64,000 bases of DNA from Xiphophorus maculatus (taxonomy: Eukaryota; Chordata; Actinopteri; Cyprinodontiformes; Poeciliidae). How positions within the stretch are numbered: the stretch's first letter is position 1; each line of letters starts with the position of its first letter. The notes under the pieces were generated by a model that did not search any database, was not told the DNA's origin, and saw nothing but the letters and a program-made list of their open reading frames with translations. Both the position numbers and the translations under genes were made by a program. The DNA lies in NCBI RefSeq assembly GCF_002775205.1, contig NC_036446.1, positions 12,710,565 through 12,774,564 of the forward strand, read 5' to 3'. Of the stretch, positions 49,862 through 62,300 are shown piece by piece.

Positions 49862-50346
49862 AAAAAACGCTAGACATCAATATAAAGCAGAAAAAGACGG
49901 AAATGTAAGAAAAGTCAGCTGCCGTCATTTACAGAAAACAAAATGAGCTAAAACGTATTTCTTACAGCAAGAGAGCGATAGTAAAATAAAGGCAGAAAAA
50001 TGACAAACTACAGCAATTCGTCCGGCTAATTTAAAGATGCATAAAAGTGTTTTAAAAAATGTAGTAAAAAAATATAGTAAAAAAATTAAACAACTGAACA
50101 AATAGCAATGCTAGGAAGAAAAAAAACATATATCTATTTCATTCTGATGACGCTGAGCTATATACAGAATAAACAGAACAGGTAATGCTTCTGTTTAAAT
50201 CCAGGGGGAAAAAAATATAGAAGTGTTTTCTCCTCAAATAAAAAAAGTGAACATTTTAGGCCCTATATACCATTAGGTGAAATTTTAAACCACCTCGTGA
50301 TCAAGCGAACATTTGTGCCTTGGTGAGTTTCTCTGTGTGAAGTGAT

Positions 50347-53300
50347 CTACTGAACATGACAGTTTTCTCCTTGTTTTGTTTGCTCCACTAAAACCTGTTT
50401 CTCTCTCTGCTCTGCTTCCTGATGGACATTCAGCGAAGGTTCCTGTTCGCCACTCAGAGGCTGGCGCGTCCTGTCGGAGCCGTCCGATGATGAACCAGAG
50501 GGACTCTGCAGATGGACGGGCCCCAAAACCTGGGGGGCAGAAAGGTCAAAGGTCAGTTATGTAGAAACTGAAAAACAACATTAGATTTTTTTTTTCCTTC
50601 TGTCCACTTTTAGAGCAAAATCATTACTTTTGATGATAATTTAGGGAGTTTAACCTCTTTATTGCATACTGGCTAAAGTACAGTGACTGTGAGGAATACA
50701 GAAGTTTTTAAATGTTTTTTCAGAGTTGTCTCTAGTAAGGATCTAGTTCAAGTTGGGCCATAACAAACAGTTTTAGACACTCTACAGGTTTTATTACAAA
50801 TCACAAACAGCATGGTGCCATGCACTGAAAGCAGCAGAGTCCGACCTACGGGCCACAAACGAGTCAGAAAAGAAATACTTAGTTTAACTGTTGAATTTTC
50901 TCTGAGGTTTGACAAGTTGTGTGTAAAGTTTCGAGGTTTTCCTCTCATATTTGATTAACAGCTAGGGTTGACATGCAAAAGCACAAACTAATTTTACTTC
51001 ATCCTGTTTTAATTACATTTAATTTTGTAGATAAATCTAACATCTAAATGAGTTGTTAAACATTAATGAATGCTTTATTTACAAAACTATCTATTTTACA
51101 AAACATCTGTAATAGATTTTCTTTCTTTGAGCGAAAACCTTTTTTTTTTCCAGTTCAGTTTCCTCATGTCTGACATCCTGATGATATTTTTTGTTTGTCA
51201 ATACATAAAATAACAAAAGTTTGATTTTTATATATTTTGTCATAAACATGAAAAGTATACAACTATGTTTACATTTTATTTTGTTGGATGCAAAACAAAG
51301 AAGTTTTCTAAATAAATAAAACAGTTGCTTTTTTATTGAAGAAGAATCATTATTTATGAGAATCAGTTCTCACCGGATTAAAACACTGAGATCTGACTGG
51401 CTCAGAGGAAAACAGCGCTGTGTGGGTGAGGAAGAGGAGCTGCTCACCTTGATGTCAGGCTTAGTCTGCCTTGCAGCCAGGCGAGGACTGCAGCGCCTCC
51501 CGGTGGTCCTCCGGATGATGTACGGACTGGCCTCCCCCAGTGGGATATCAGCGAACCCTGAGAGAAAAAGTTTAAAACAATTAAATAAAATATAAAAAGA
51601 TGGACCTTTGCTGCATCCTGTGTAATGATCTACTGGTTTTCTCCCAGTAATCCCCAGATACCCTCACTGACCTTTCTGCACCAGGTCAGGCAGGCCCTCT
51701 GGTCTGAACTCTTCGTCATCCTGTTCTCCTCTTCCTCTGGGCGTCGCGGTGTTGGCTTTTAGTTTCTTCGTCAGGTTGTGCAGAGCCTCCTGGGCGCTGT
51801 CTCTGTCACTGATTTCTTTATGACCCCGTTTCCCCGGAGACCCTCCCTGTGGAGAGCTCGGTGTTGTCGTGGGAACCAGATTCTCTGTGTTTTCACTCAT
51901 TTTTTCTTCCTGGTGTTTGGAGGAAGACTTCCTCACTGAACGCCGGCGGGTTTCAGGAGGGACCTTGGCTTCATTCACAGGCTGGCTGGCAGTGAGATGC
52001 TCCAGTCGGGTCTTCAGCGCGTCATTGCTCTCCTCCAGCTTGTGGACTTTGACCAGCAGGCTGCAGTATTTCTCTATGCTCTCATCGGCCTCGGTGCTTT
52101 TCTCCTCCAGAAGCGCGTTAACCTCATCCAGTTCCTTCCTGATCTCCTCCAGCTCCCTTTCCTTCTCCGCTCTCACTCCCTCCAGAGCAGCCGCTCGCTC
52201 CTTCACCTCTTCCTCCTTTTGCTTCAATTCTTGTCGTCTTTCCTCAGCCTCTGTCGTTTTTTTCTCCAGGGCGGTTTTCAGTTCTTGGACTTCTTTCTTC
52301 CTGACCTCTGCCTGCGCCCTCAGCTGGGCCGCTTCAGCCTGAAACTCCTCACTGCTTCTTCCTTCTCCAAAACAAGAGACGGCAACATTTACACACAATG
52401 CATGAGACAAGTTTACATTTACTTCATTTTTAGCTGTTTTTCATTAAATTAGGGTTTCATTTAATAAGTTTCATTTAATGCAAAAAGTTAAACTTGTATA
52501 GATTGAGATGCTTAATGTGTATTTCAGTTCATTTTGATGTTTGATGTTACAGCTAATGAAAACACAACATTCAGTTTTAGATTCACTGGAAAAATACTAA
52601 ATCTTACCAAGTAATTTTTTTGTCCAGTTTCTAGCACAAATATCTTGAAAGAAGACAAAACTAACTTGCAACAAACTTTTAAGCAAGAAATGTGAATTTG
52701 TTTTAAGTCAATAATTCTTTAATAAATTCTAGTTACAATTTGTAATAATCTGCCAGTGGATCATACCTGAGCTGTTTAGGATGTTCTGCTTCTCCTGCTC
52801 CAGCTGTTTGCAGGTCTTCATCCAAAGGTTCATTTTGCTCAGAGCAGAGTCTCTCTCTTTTGTCAGACGAGCTAAACTGGATGTTAGTTCAGAAACCTGG
52901 ATGGAGGGATACAGAGAAGAGAATATTGCTTATGAAGCACCATGTCGAGGTTTTTATTAGCATGTTGTAGCAGAGTTTCTGTAGGTTTCACCTACTCACA
53001 TGTAAGACTTTTGAGACCTATGATTAACATATCAAAGGCAACTTAATTTTAAAAAATTAATGTAAGATATTTTGAGGCATTCATTTAAGACAGGTTTAGG
53101 ACTTTAAAGATGTATAAATACAGGCCACTTGTTTCGGCCTGATGTTCCAGCATACCTGCTCACTGAGCTGGGTCATGGATCGTTTGTGTGTCTCCAGTTC
53201 TTCTTCCATGGAGGCGACTGTTTTCTGGAGAACCTCATGTTCCTGTGTGAGCCTCTCTTTCTCCTCTGTTGCCTGCTGCTTCTCTTCTTCCAGCAGAGAA

Positions 53301-56300
53301 AGAGCTGAAGACAGGTTGTTCTTCTCCTCTTCCATCATCAACAGTGAAGACTGCAACTCCTCAGTTTCAGCCTCTGACCTCAGCTTTTCCTGCTCCAACA
53401 AGGAGACGGTTTGTTGGAGGTTCTGTTTCTCCGTTTCTACCAACGAGATCTTGGACTGAAGCTTTACTCTCCCTTCATCCAACTCTGTTTTCTCCTGATC
53501 TGCCTTTGCTTTCTCTTGGTTCACAGACACCAGAGCAGACTGAAGGTCGTCTCTCTCCTTTTCCAGCTGTTCATTTCTTTCCTCTAATCGTTTCTTCTCT
53601 GCTACGATTAATGAGATGGATTCTGCCTTATTCTCTTTGTCCTTCTCCAAAGCGAGGATTTCTTCCTCTTTAGCTTGAGCAAGTGTTTTAAGATCCTTTA
53701 TTTCTTCTCCTAAAGACTCAAACGTTGCCCTAAGGTCGTTGTTTTCCCTTTCCAACTCCGTCAGCTGGCCCTGAAGGTCTCCGACTCGCACACTTTGTCT
53801 CTCTGCTTCCTCTCTCGTCCATTTCTCCAGCTCCTCTAGTCTTTGTCTCTGTCTGTCTTCTTCTCTTCTGTCCACCTCTGCTTTCTCCAAACCCTGTTCC
53901 AGTTTGTCCTTAGCTGCCTTCAGCTCCTCTATCTCTACATTTTTCATGTCCAGCTCTCTCTCTAAATGAGCTTTCTGAGATGTCAGAGTGTCCAGAGCGG
54001 CGGACAGCTCAGTCAGTTTCTCATTCAGCTCTTTCTTCTCTTCTTCCACCTAAAATAATAAACAGAGTGGAAAAACAACCAGGAGAAACGTTCACATTGT
54101 ATAAACGTGTCTTAAATATTCTTTACAAGAAATCCAGACTGTATCATCACCGTCATATAATTATTTAAACTTTGAAAATTAGATATTTTATGCAAACATT
54201 TTTTTTCACATATTTGTTGAAACTGTCACCCTGTCATGACAGTATGGAATGAGACAGATAACCCGTGGGAAAAAAAAAAAAAATCAAAGAGCTCCACTGT
54301 CTTCAATCTAAAAGCAACCAGCCAGGAGGAGGGTCTTAGCGCTGTCAATCACCCTCCATGTGGTGCTGCTACCACAGCCTGTCAAGTTGATTTATCTGCC
54401 AATAGAACAAGTACTTTTTCATGAAAGCTCATGCTAGTTAGCATGGTCACCGATGATGGCGTTTAATTCATAAAATACTGTATTGATCCTAAAGGGAAAT
54501 TAAATGTAGCTCATATAATCCAAATTCTTCAAAGAGTTATTGTAGTTGGCGATTTCTAAAACAGCTTTCAGTTGTTTCTCCACCATTAGCAAATTTAGCA
54601 CCAAATACATGAGATGATTGACAGCACTAAGACCAGATGACAGGTTCTGATTGGTTGTTTCTGGTCAATAGTAGATTTTTTCACAGATCATCTGTCTCAT
54701 AAACTGTTACAACGTGGTGAAAGTTTTAACAAATATGTAAAAAAAAAAAAAAACATTTATTTTTATAAAAGTTGCGTACTGCAGCTTTACGTTTCGTCTC
54801 TGTGATCAGAACCTCCAGAAGCGAGTGAAGCGTCCCAAAATGTTGGACTGGTTTTAATAAAACTGCCTTCTCCTTTGTCACAACAAATCATTGGAACATT
54901 TTGCTACACAGAAAAAATACAAACTCTTACTAAATTATTTTAGTTTTTAGTACAAATATCTTAGCAAACCTGAAATAAGACAAAACTAACTTGCAAGTAA
55001 CTTCTTAGTAAGCTCTGGAGACTTGCTTTAAGTAAATAATTTTTAATATTGATGAAAAAGTGCATGTTCCACTGGCAGATTATTTAACTTATAACAAGAC
55101 ATTTTCCCAGTCAATTTAATAGAACAAGAACTTTTTCATCAAAACTAATTACTTAAAACAAGCGTCTATAGCTCGATGGAAAGTTACTTTTAATTTAGTT
55201 TTGTCTTATTTCAAGTTTGTTAAGATATTTGCACTAGAAACTGGACCAAAAACACTTTTGATTTTGTATTTTTGCAGTACAAATGAGATTATAACATGTT
55301 CCAGTTAAAATAGGCTGTAAAATAAGTTTATTTGTACTCAGTAATGATGAAGTCTAAGAAATGGTTTTATGAACTAACTACTGTTTTGTAGTTTGGTTTG
55401 AATGGTTTTAATGAGATCTGAGTAATAAATCATCACACTTGGATGTAATTAATTCTTGTCCTGGCCTTTCTTCATTTAACAATTTCTTAAATCAAACTTT
55501 ATTACATCAACCTGTGCAGGTGAAAATTTGCTGTTTTTTTTTTAATCTAACTTGGTGCCATGGATTTCTCCTTTTAGAAAGATAATGAAATGTACCGTTT
55601 CTGTTTCTGTGTAAACAAACAGCAAACGGTAAAAACAACAGCAGCTGTGATTCAACATTAGAGGGAAAAAACAAACGCGTTGGAGTGTTTCTGTTACCTT
55701 AGTCCTCTCCTCTTCCAGCTCAGCTTTTGCTACTTCAGCCTGTGAGAGACGATAAAGTTGAGCTTTTTAACAACGTCCACATTCTGTCACGTTTCAACCT
55801 CAAACTGAAATGGACTTCATTATGACTTGATGCGACAAACCAACACAAAAAGGGTGAAAAATAAACACATGGAAGGAAAATATTGTAACATTGTTAAATA
55901 AAAATCTGAAAAGTGTGGATTAGTGATTAGTTTATCAGATGCATGTCGATACTTAAATATTGACTAAATCTAATGAACATGAAAAAGAAAAAAAAAATTA
56001 AAACTATGCATCCTTTTCTTTTAGCTCTGATAAATTCCAGATAAAACACAGTGAAGTTTGTGTTTTTTTTATGGCAAAAACATAAACAAATGAATAAATA
56101 TTCAACATAAATCGCTTTCAAGGCACTACATATTCGCCGTCATATGCACCTGCAACACGGCCTCCTCTAGATTTTGCTCAAATTCGTCTTTCTCTCGCTC
56201 CAGCGCATCGATGCGATCCTGCAGCGAGTCAGACTTCCTCTGAGCAGCTGCAGACACACAAAGAGACATTTAGACCAAAAACTCGCACATAAAAACAGCC

Positions 56301-59300
56301 GCTGGTCGTCTTTTTTTTTTTGCAAACACATTAATCGATACCTTTGAGCAGCTCTCCCATCTTCTTCTTCTTCCTCTCGTCTGACTCGATGCGGACCTGC
56401 AGCTTCTCGATGCCCGTCCTCATCTGCCGGACTTCATCCTGAGTGGAGTTCAGCCGAGACGCGATTTCTCCTTTCTCCAGCAGCGACGACTCCAGAGACT
56501 GGGAGAGGCGACACACTTCTCCCTCCAACGCCTAAACAACAAACAAATCAGTAAGTTTGGACACTTTCCCCACAGTAAAGTTCAAGCAAGCATTTTTAAG
56601 GTAAGTTTTTTAAATTTTCCAGCACATTTTAGAGATAAAAACTACTCAAATAAATGTAAAAAATACATTTTTACATAATCGATTATTATGTGATATTATT
56701 AATTACTGTTATTAATGTCTTAATAGATTCAACAGAAGGGATAAGGTAAATTAAAATATACAATTTTATGTTTTGAAATGTCTCTCTCACACGCCTTATA
56801 CCCCGGACTGAACAAAACACTAACTCACAAAAAAATCCCAAATTTCATTAATGATGGTTAACATATAAAATATAAGCTAACATTTATTTTAATTTACACA
56901 GATCAATAAGTCATTAGCAATAATAAATATTCATCACATTGAAATATTCCAACAAATTATCTGATGCTCAAATAAAATGCTTAAACACATTAAGCAAAGT
57001 TACAAGAAAACCTGTTGTGTTTTTTTTTTGCATTTGTCAAATAGAAATAATTTTGGTAATTCTAATTGACCTACAATAAGGTAAGTTAGTCTGATTTAAC
57101 TCCAGACAGTGAGAAAAAAATAGTCTTTTTGTTAGATATGTGAAAATATCTGGTTTCAAATGTAAATAACATTTTCCATGTTTAAGATTTTAATCAAACA
57201 TTAAAACCTGAACTTGCATTGAACTTTATTCAATATAATGTGCATTTTGAATATCAAGCATTTCAACGATTTTATACAGAAATCAAACACTTTCCGCACC
57301 TTGAAAACACCTGCAAAGCATGAATGTCAGATTTTCTTTCCACTGACGGAAAGGTTTGCTTTGAACTCCTCACCTGGATTTTGCCGGCCATGGACTCGGT
57401 GTTTTGGTTGGTAGACGTGTGATCTTCTTCCATCTCATGGAGGTGGTTGAGCAGCCCCTCCTTCTCCCTGTTATGTTTAGAAATGGCCTCTTCCAGAACC
57501 ACAACCTGCTGCAAAAACTTGGCCAAAAAGAGACAAAAATCAGATATAATAACTAAAGATACAAACAGTTCATAAAATTTTTAAAATTGAATAAACATCT
57601 CTATTTAATCGCGATTTTAACATGCATTTTTAGAGAAATTGGATCCTAAAATGTGTTCATTACCTGCTCCCTCTCTGCCTTCACTCTCTCCATGCCGCTT
57701 TGCAGACCTTCGTACTCCTTTCTTCCGACCCGGATGTCTTCCTCCAGGATGGAGATTAAATTTCTGGTTTCCAGGTTTGTCTTCTCCAAACCGTGAACTT
57801 TGTCTCTCCACTGACCTAAAGACTGACTCAACTCATCTCGGTCTTCAGAGCACGACACGAGTTCAGCTCTCAGCTGGGTCGTCTGGAGAAAAACAAACAC
57901 TGGGAACGATTAACCGCAGGAAACCTGACCAGGACGCTCACAACTCAAGAAGGGCTGAAACGATTAATTGGACTAAACGTGATTAATCGATTGGTGAAAT
58001 AATAGTCTACTCATTTAGTAATCGATTAATCGTTAACTGGATTACAGACTTTGAAGGAAAAAAAACTCTTCTTTTGTAAATGTGATTTATCCAGAACTCA
58101 AGTGGCATTTATAGCTTCACCTGGTTCATATTCTGTAAAAACAAACTCTCATATTAAACGCATTTTGATTTCCATTAATTAATCCCTTAATCAAAATAAT
58201 AACCTTCAGGTTACCCCCCACCCTGTATTGATGGTAAGTCAAGTTAGGCATCTGTTAAGTCAAGCTGCAGATGCTTCATTTGCTACAAATTATTAATATA
58301 CACTAAAAGAATGCTATGTTGTTGCATTTCAAGCAGTAAAAAGTTTCTTTTCTTATTTAAAAAGGATTTAATTATTTGCTTATTTGTATCTTTTAATATT
58401 GTATATAAAAAGACATTAAAATTTTGAAGAATCTGCTAATTTTTGTCCTGCTAATGGCTTGGCAGAATAAATAATTACTAAAATAATTGTTATTTGCAGC
58501 TCTAAATTGATACCAGCCAACCTGCACTGCTAATAATTAGCAACACAAGGCTCCATCATCAGGGATGTTCCTGGGGTCGATGGGTGTTTCCAGCTGACAA
58601 ATGGATTAAAATGAAAATTATAAATAGATGGATGAGAGCATGGAGAAAATAGATGGCGAATAAATGGACAACTAGAAAAATTATGGAAAAAAAAAAAGGA
58701 TGATCAGAGAAATGAAAAGTGGATGGATAATGAGAAGACGTTGGACAAAGAGAAAATATGAACGATGGACTAATGGATGATAAAATTAGAAAGAAATCTG
58801 GAGATAAAAACATTTTTCATTACATTTTTTCTCTGTTGTTGTCCAGTCCTGGAAGGACCTAAACACCAGACCACTGAAACATCTGTTGATGCAGACTGGT
58901 GCATTTATTTAAATCAGGGTGCTGACCTCCGTAAGGAGAGTTTCTATCTGTTGTTCCCGTCCTGAACAAGTCTTCCTCTGGATCTCCAGCTCCTCCGTAA
59001 GCCTGGAGGTTTCTGCTTGCATGCTCTCCAGTTCAGACTCCATTCCCAGGATGTGCTGCTCCAGGTTAGCTTTTTCAGAGCGGACCCTCTTCAACTCACT
59101 CTCCTGCTGAAGGAACTTCTCATCCAATCCGCCTGCAGAACCAGAACAAACGTCTCCTCAATGCCATGAACGCATCGTCTAACCTGCTTCCTTGAACAGG
59201 TTAGGACAGGCCTACAAAACATTTTCATTACATTTTTTGCATATAATCATTCTTAGATAATGAAATTATAGTCTGGTCAATTATTTTCAGAATGAGCCGT

Positions 59301-62300
59301 TTCAGGGCTTCTGTCCCTTTAAATCCAAATAAGTTACTGCTGGCCACGCCCCCACCTCAACGTTTTACACTCCTCCATGAAAATGGCTGCAAACAGACAC
59401 ATGATTATACAACCATACATCTTTGAAAAGCAGAAGTGGAGCCTTCTGCTCAGCCATCAGGAATTCAGCAAATGGTTTCAGGATGGTAAAGTCGACAACG
59501 AAACTCTTGTCTTTCCCAGCAGCCATTGTACAGAACATGCAGCGGTAAAACCAGCTGACCAAACGTGCTGGAGCTCAGCTTGGGTTGCTAGGTAACGGGA
59601 CTGGGCTCGGTTGGGGTTGCTAGGTAACAGCGCAGTGCCTGTCTAATGTGACTTATTACGAGGCTTTTGAAATGGCTAATTTCCCAGACACCAACAACCA
59701 TTAACTTACTGCTGAAAAAAAACAGCCGGGTGTGAAAAAAATGTGAATTTTGCATAATAGGTTCCCTTTTAATATTTTTTAAAGATTGCTAGAAAGACAA
59801 AACAAAAACCTTTGGCCATCTCAAGTCCTTCCAACATCTCCATGAAGTCAGTGAGTTGACATTTAGACGTTTCCAGCTGCAGACTAAGTGACTCCCTCTC
59901 CTCCAGCAGCTGGGTCACCTGAACAGCAGACCAGACATGATCTTTACCTCCATCCCTAAAGTCACAATCCAGTTTAAATTAGATCATTTCTTCCTCCTAC
60001 CTGATCAGAAAGACTCTTCTTCTCCTCCAAAGCGGTGCTCAGCTGCTCCTCTGCAGCCTGAACTTTCTCCTCCAACTTCTGAACTTGGACTTCCAGCTCT
60101 GAGGTCAGCTCTGCTCTCAGCTGCAGCTCAGAGGTCAGCAGGTCAAACTCCGACCGCAGCGTCTTCAGTTCACTCTGCTGCTCTGAGATCATTTCTGTAT
60201 CGACGTCTTTCACCGGCCAAGACTCGTCTCCTGATGGACACACGTGGATGTTTTTAAAAGCTAAAGTTCATTTAGACTGAAATCAGACAGTTTAACATTG
60301 GTTTTCAAGTCTTTGACTAGGCCAATCTAACCCAGTTATCATTGTCCATGTCAGAGAATTTTGCTTTTAATTTATTTTACTTTTAAATGTGACCAACACT
60401 TTATGGGGCTTTAAAAGCAGAATTTGATTTAGGGGCCCTCTTCTTCCTGTTAAGAACATCAGCGTTTTAATTCAGATTCAGTGAAATCTGAATTAAATAT
60501 TCGTGAAAAAGAACTTCTTCCTTTGGCAGATTATTTCACTCATAACATGGGAAAAATGTCTTGCAATCAGTGAAATAATCTGCCAGTGGAATAAGTAATT
60601 TTTTTGTCAGTATTGAGGAATTATTGACTTAAACTCATATTTCTTTCTGAAAAGTTACTTGTAAGTTAGTTTTGTCTTATTTCAAGTGTACTAAGATATT
60701 TGTAGTGGAAACTGGACTGAAAATAAATAGTAAGATTTTGTGTTTTTGCAGTGTAGCTATGGTAACACAAATAAACAAAGATTTATTCTTTGCACTTTTA
60801 CCAAGTAAACTTCTTAAATCTTAAAATTAAATGTAAAACAATTTAAGGCTTGTAATTTATTTATGCTGAAACCATTAAATCAGATTTAAAAACAGTGTCA
60901 TTCTCAGTAAATAAATGTTTTTAGACCTATGGTCGGGTTAAAATGTTAGTAATACATGTAGCTGCTTAGTTTGCTTATGCTTTGGGCCGGCTCTGAATAT
61001 GACCAACAGTACACTGTGAGTTAAGATCCACTGGATGGTTCCTTAATTAGGATTTAACTGAATTTTTAACTATTTCTTGTGTGTGTCTGCTTTTCTAAGA
61101 CCATATTTGTGTCTAAATATTGTCAACAATGCCTTCCAATAATATAATTATTATTATATTAATTATAATTATCTAGTGTCTACTGGCGCCACTGGACAGA
61201 GCAAGTTTCCTGAGTGAAACTCTGCGTCTTCATGCTGCTGTTTGTTCACTAATCTTCTCCAAACCTCTGAAGCATTTATAGAACATCTATATTTGTATTC
61301 AGATTTTTAGTTTTTTTTTCAAATAGTACTCAAAGAGACATGCACATTCCTCTAATCTGGAGTATTTTTATAACTACTTCGCCCTTCCTCTACACTTTTT
61401 ATCCTCCATTTTGTCTTTTGCATCTATCTTTGTGTGAGTCCCTTTGCTGCTGTTGCACAGACATTTTTGGGACAATAAAGGGCATTTCTATTCTATTCTG
61501 GTGAACATTTAGAAAACACAATGTTATGACCTCTAATCACTCACCAGAAAATTTCATGCCTCTTATCTCATGTTGGAAGGAAGATGCATCATACTTCTCA
61601 TTTTCAAGATCTCCACTACTGCTGCAGTTCTCCTCAGAGACCTTTAAAAAAAACATAGAATTAAAACCTGAAGACTCACAGCTATAAAAAGGTTAAGCAA
61701 TATTTATTATGCATTTGGTTTTCTACCTGCTGGCGAAGTTGGATTTCCTGAGCATCATGTTTATGAGCCTCCTCCTCATTGATCATCTCCTGATCAGAGG
61801 CGTCCTCCCGAACGATCAGCTCTGCCTCACTGTCGGAGAAAAGAGACGTTTTCTCTTGTAAATACAGGGAAAGAAAACATTACACAGTGATGTTTGCTAG
61901 AAACTCTGTACCTCGCAGCCTGATCAGGGCTCTTTTCAGACGCCTCTTCCTGTTCATTCAGTGGATCTGACTCTGCACTGGTACCGACGTTCGCACCAAG
62001 TTCTGGGTTTGGTTTGGTCTGTTCAGCTGCCTCTGCTGGACAAACCACAGCAGGTAGTTAGGAATAAATACTTCAACATTTCACATTTAAATCAACCAGT
62101 CCACACTCACCGCCATCCTCAGCGTCTTTGGGTTCGAGGCGCGGGATGTTTCCAGTCGGATTCTGGTATTTCTGTGATTCTGTGAGCTGCTGAATGATGC
62201 GTTGCTGCTGGTCCACTTGCTGCAGAAGCAAATCGTACTGCTGCTGCAGCACAGCCAGCTCCGTCTGGAGGATGGACAGCTTCTGATGAAGTGCAGTCTG

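Larger units (their letters stand above)
42544..50346. other. kcnk2 3' UTR and convergent intergenic region
   Basis: No further exon is supported between the kcnk2 stop and the cenpf stop. It contains an AT-rich fold-back, LINE debris at 45055 and 49560, and repeats A and C, listed separately. The stretch 46000-46890 and most of 47150-48350 show nothing I recognise. Confidence 0.5.

Noticed and set aside
51869..52452. Long plus-strand open frames opposite cenpf
   Set aside because: Ser/Leu-rich mirror frames of the minus-strand Glu/Lys-rich coiled coil; splice sites and homology fit only the minus strand.
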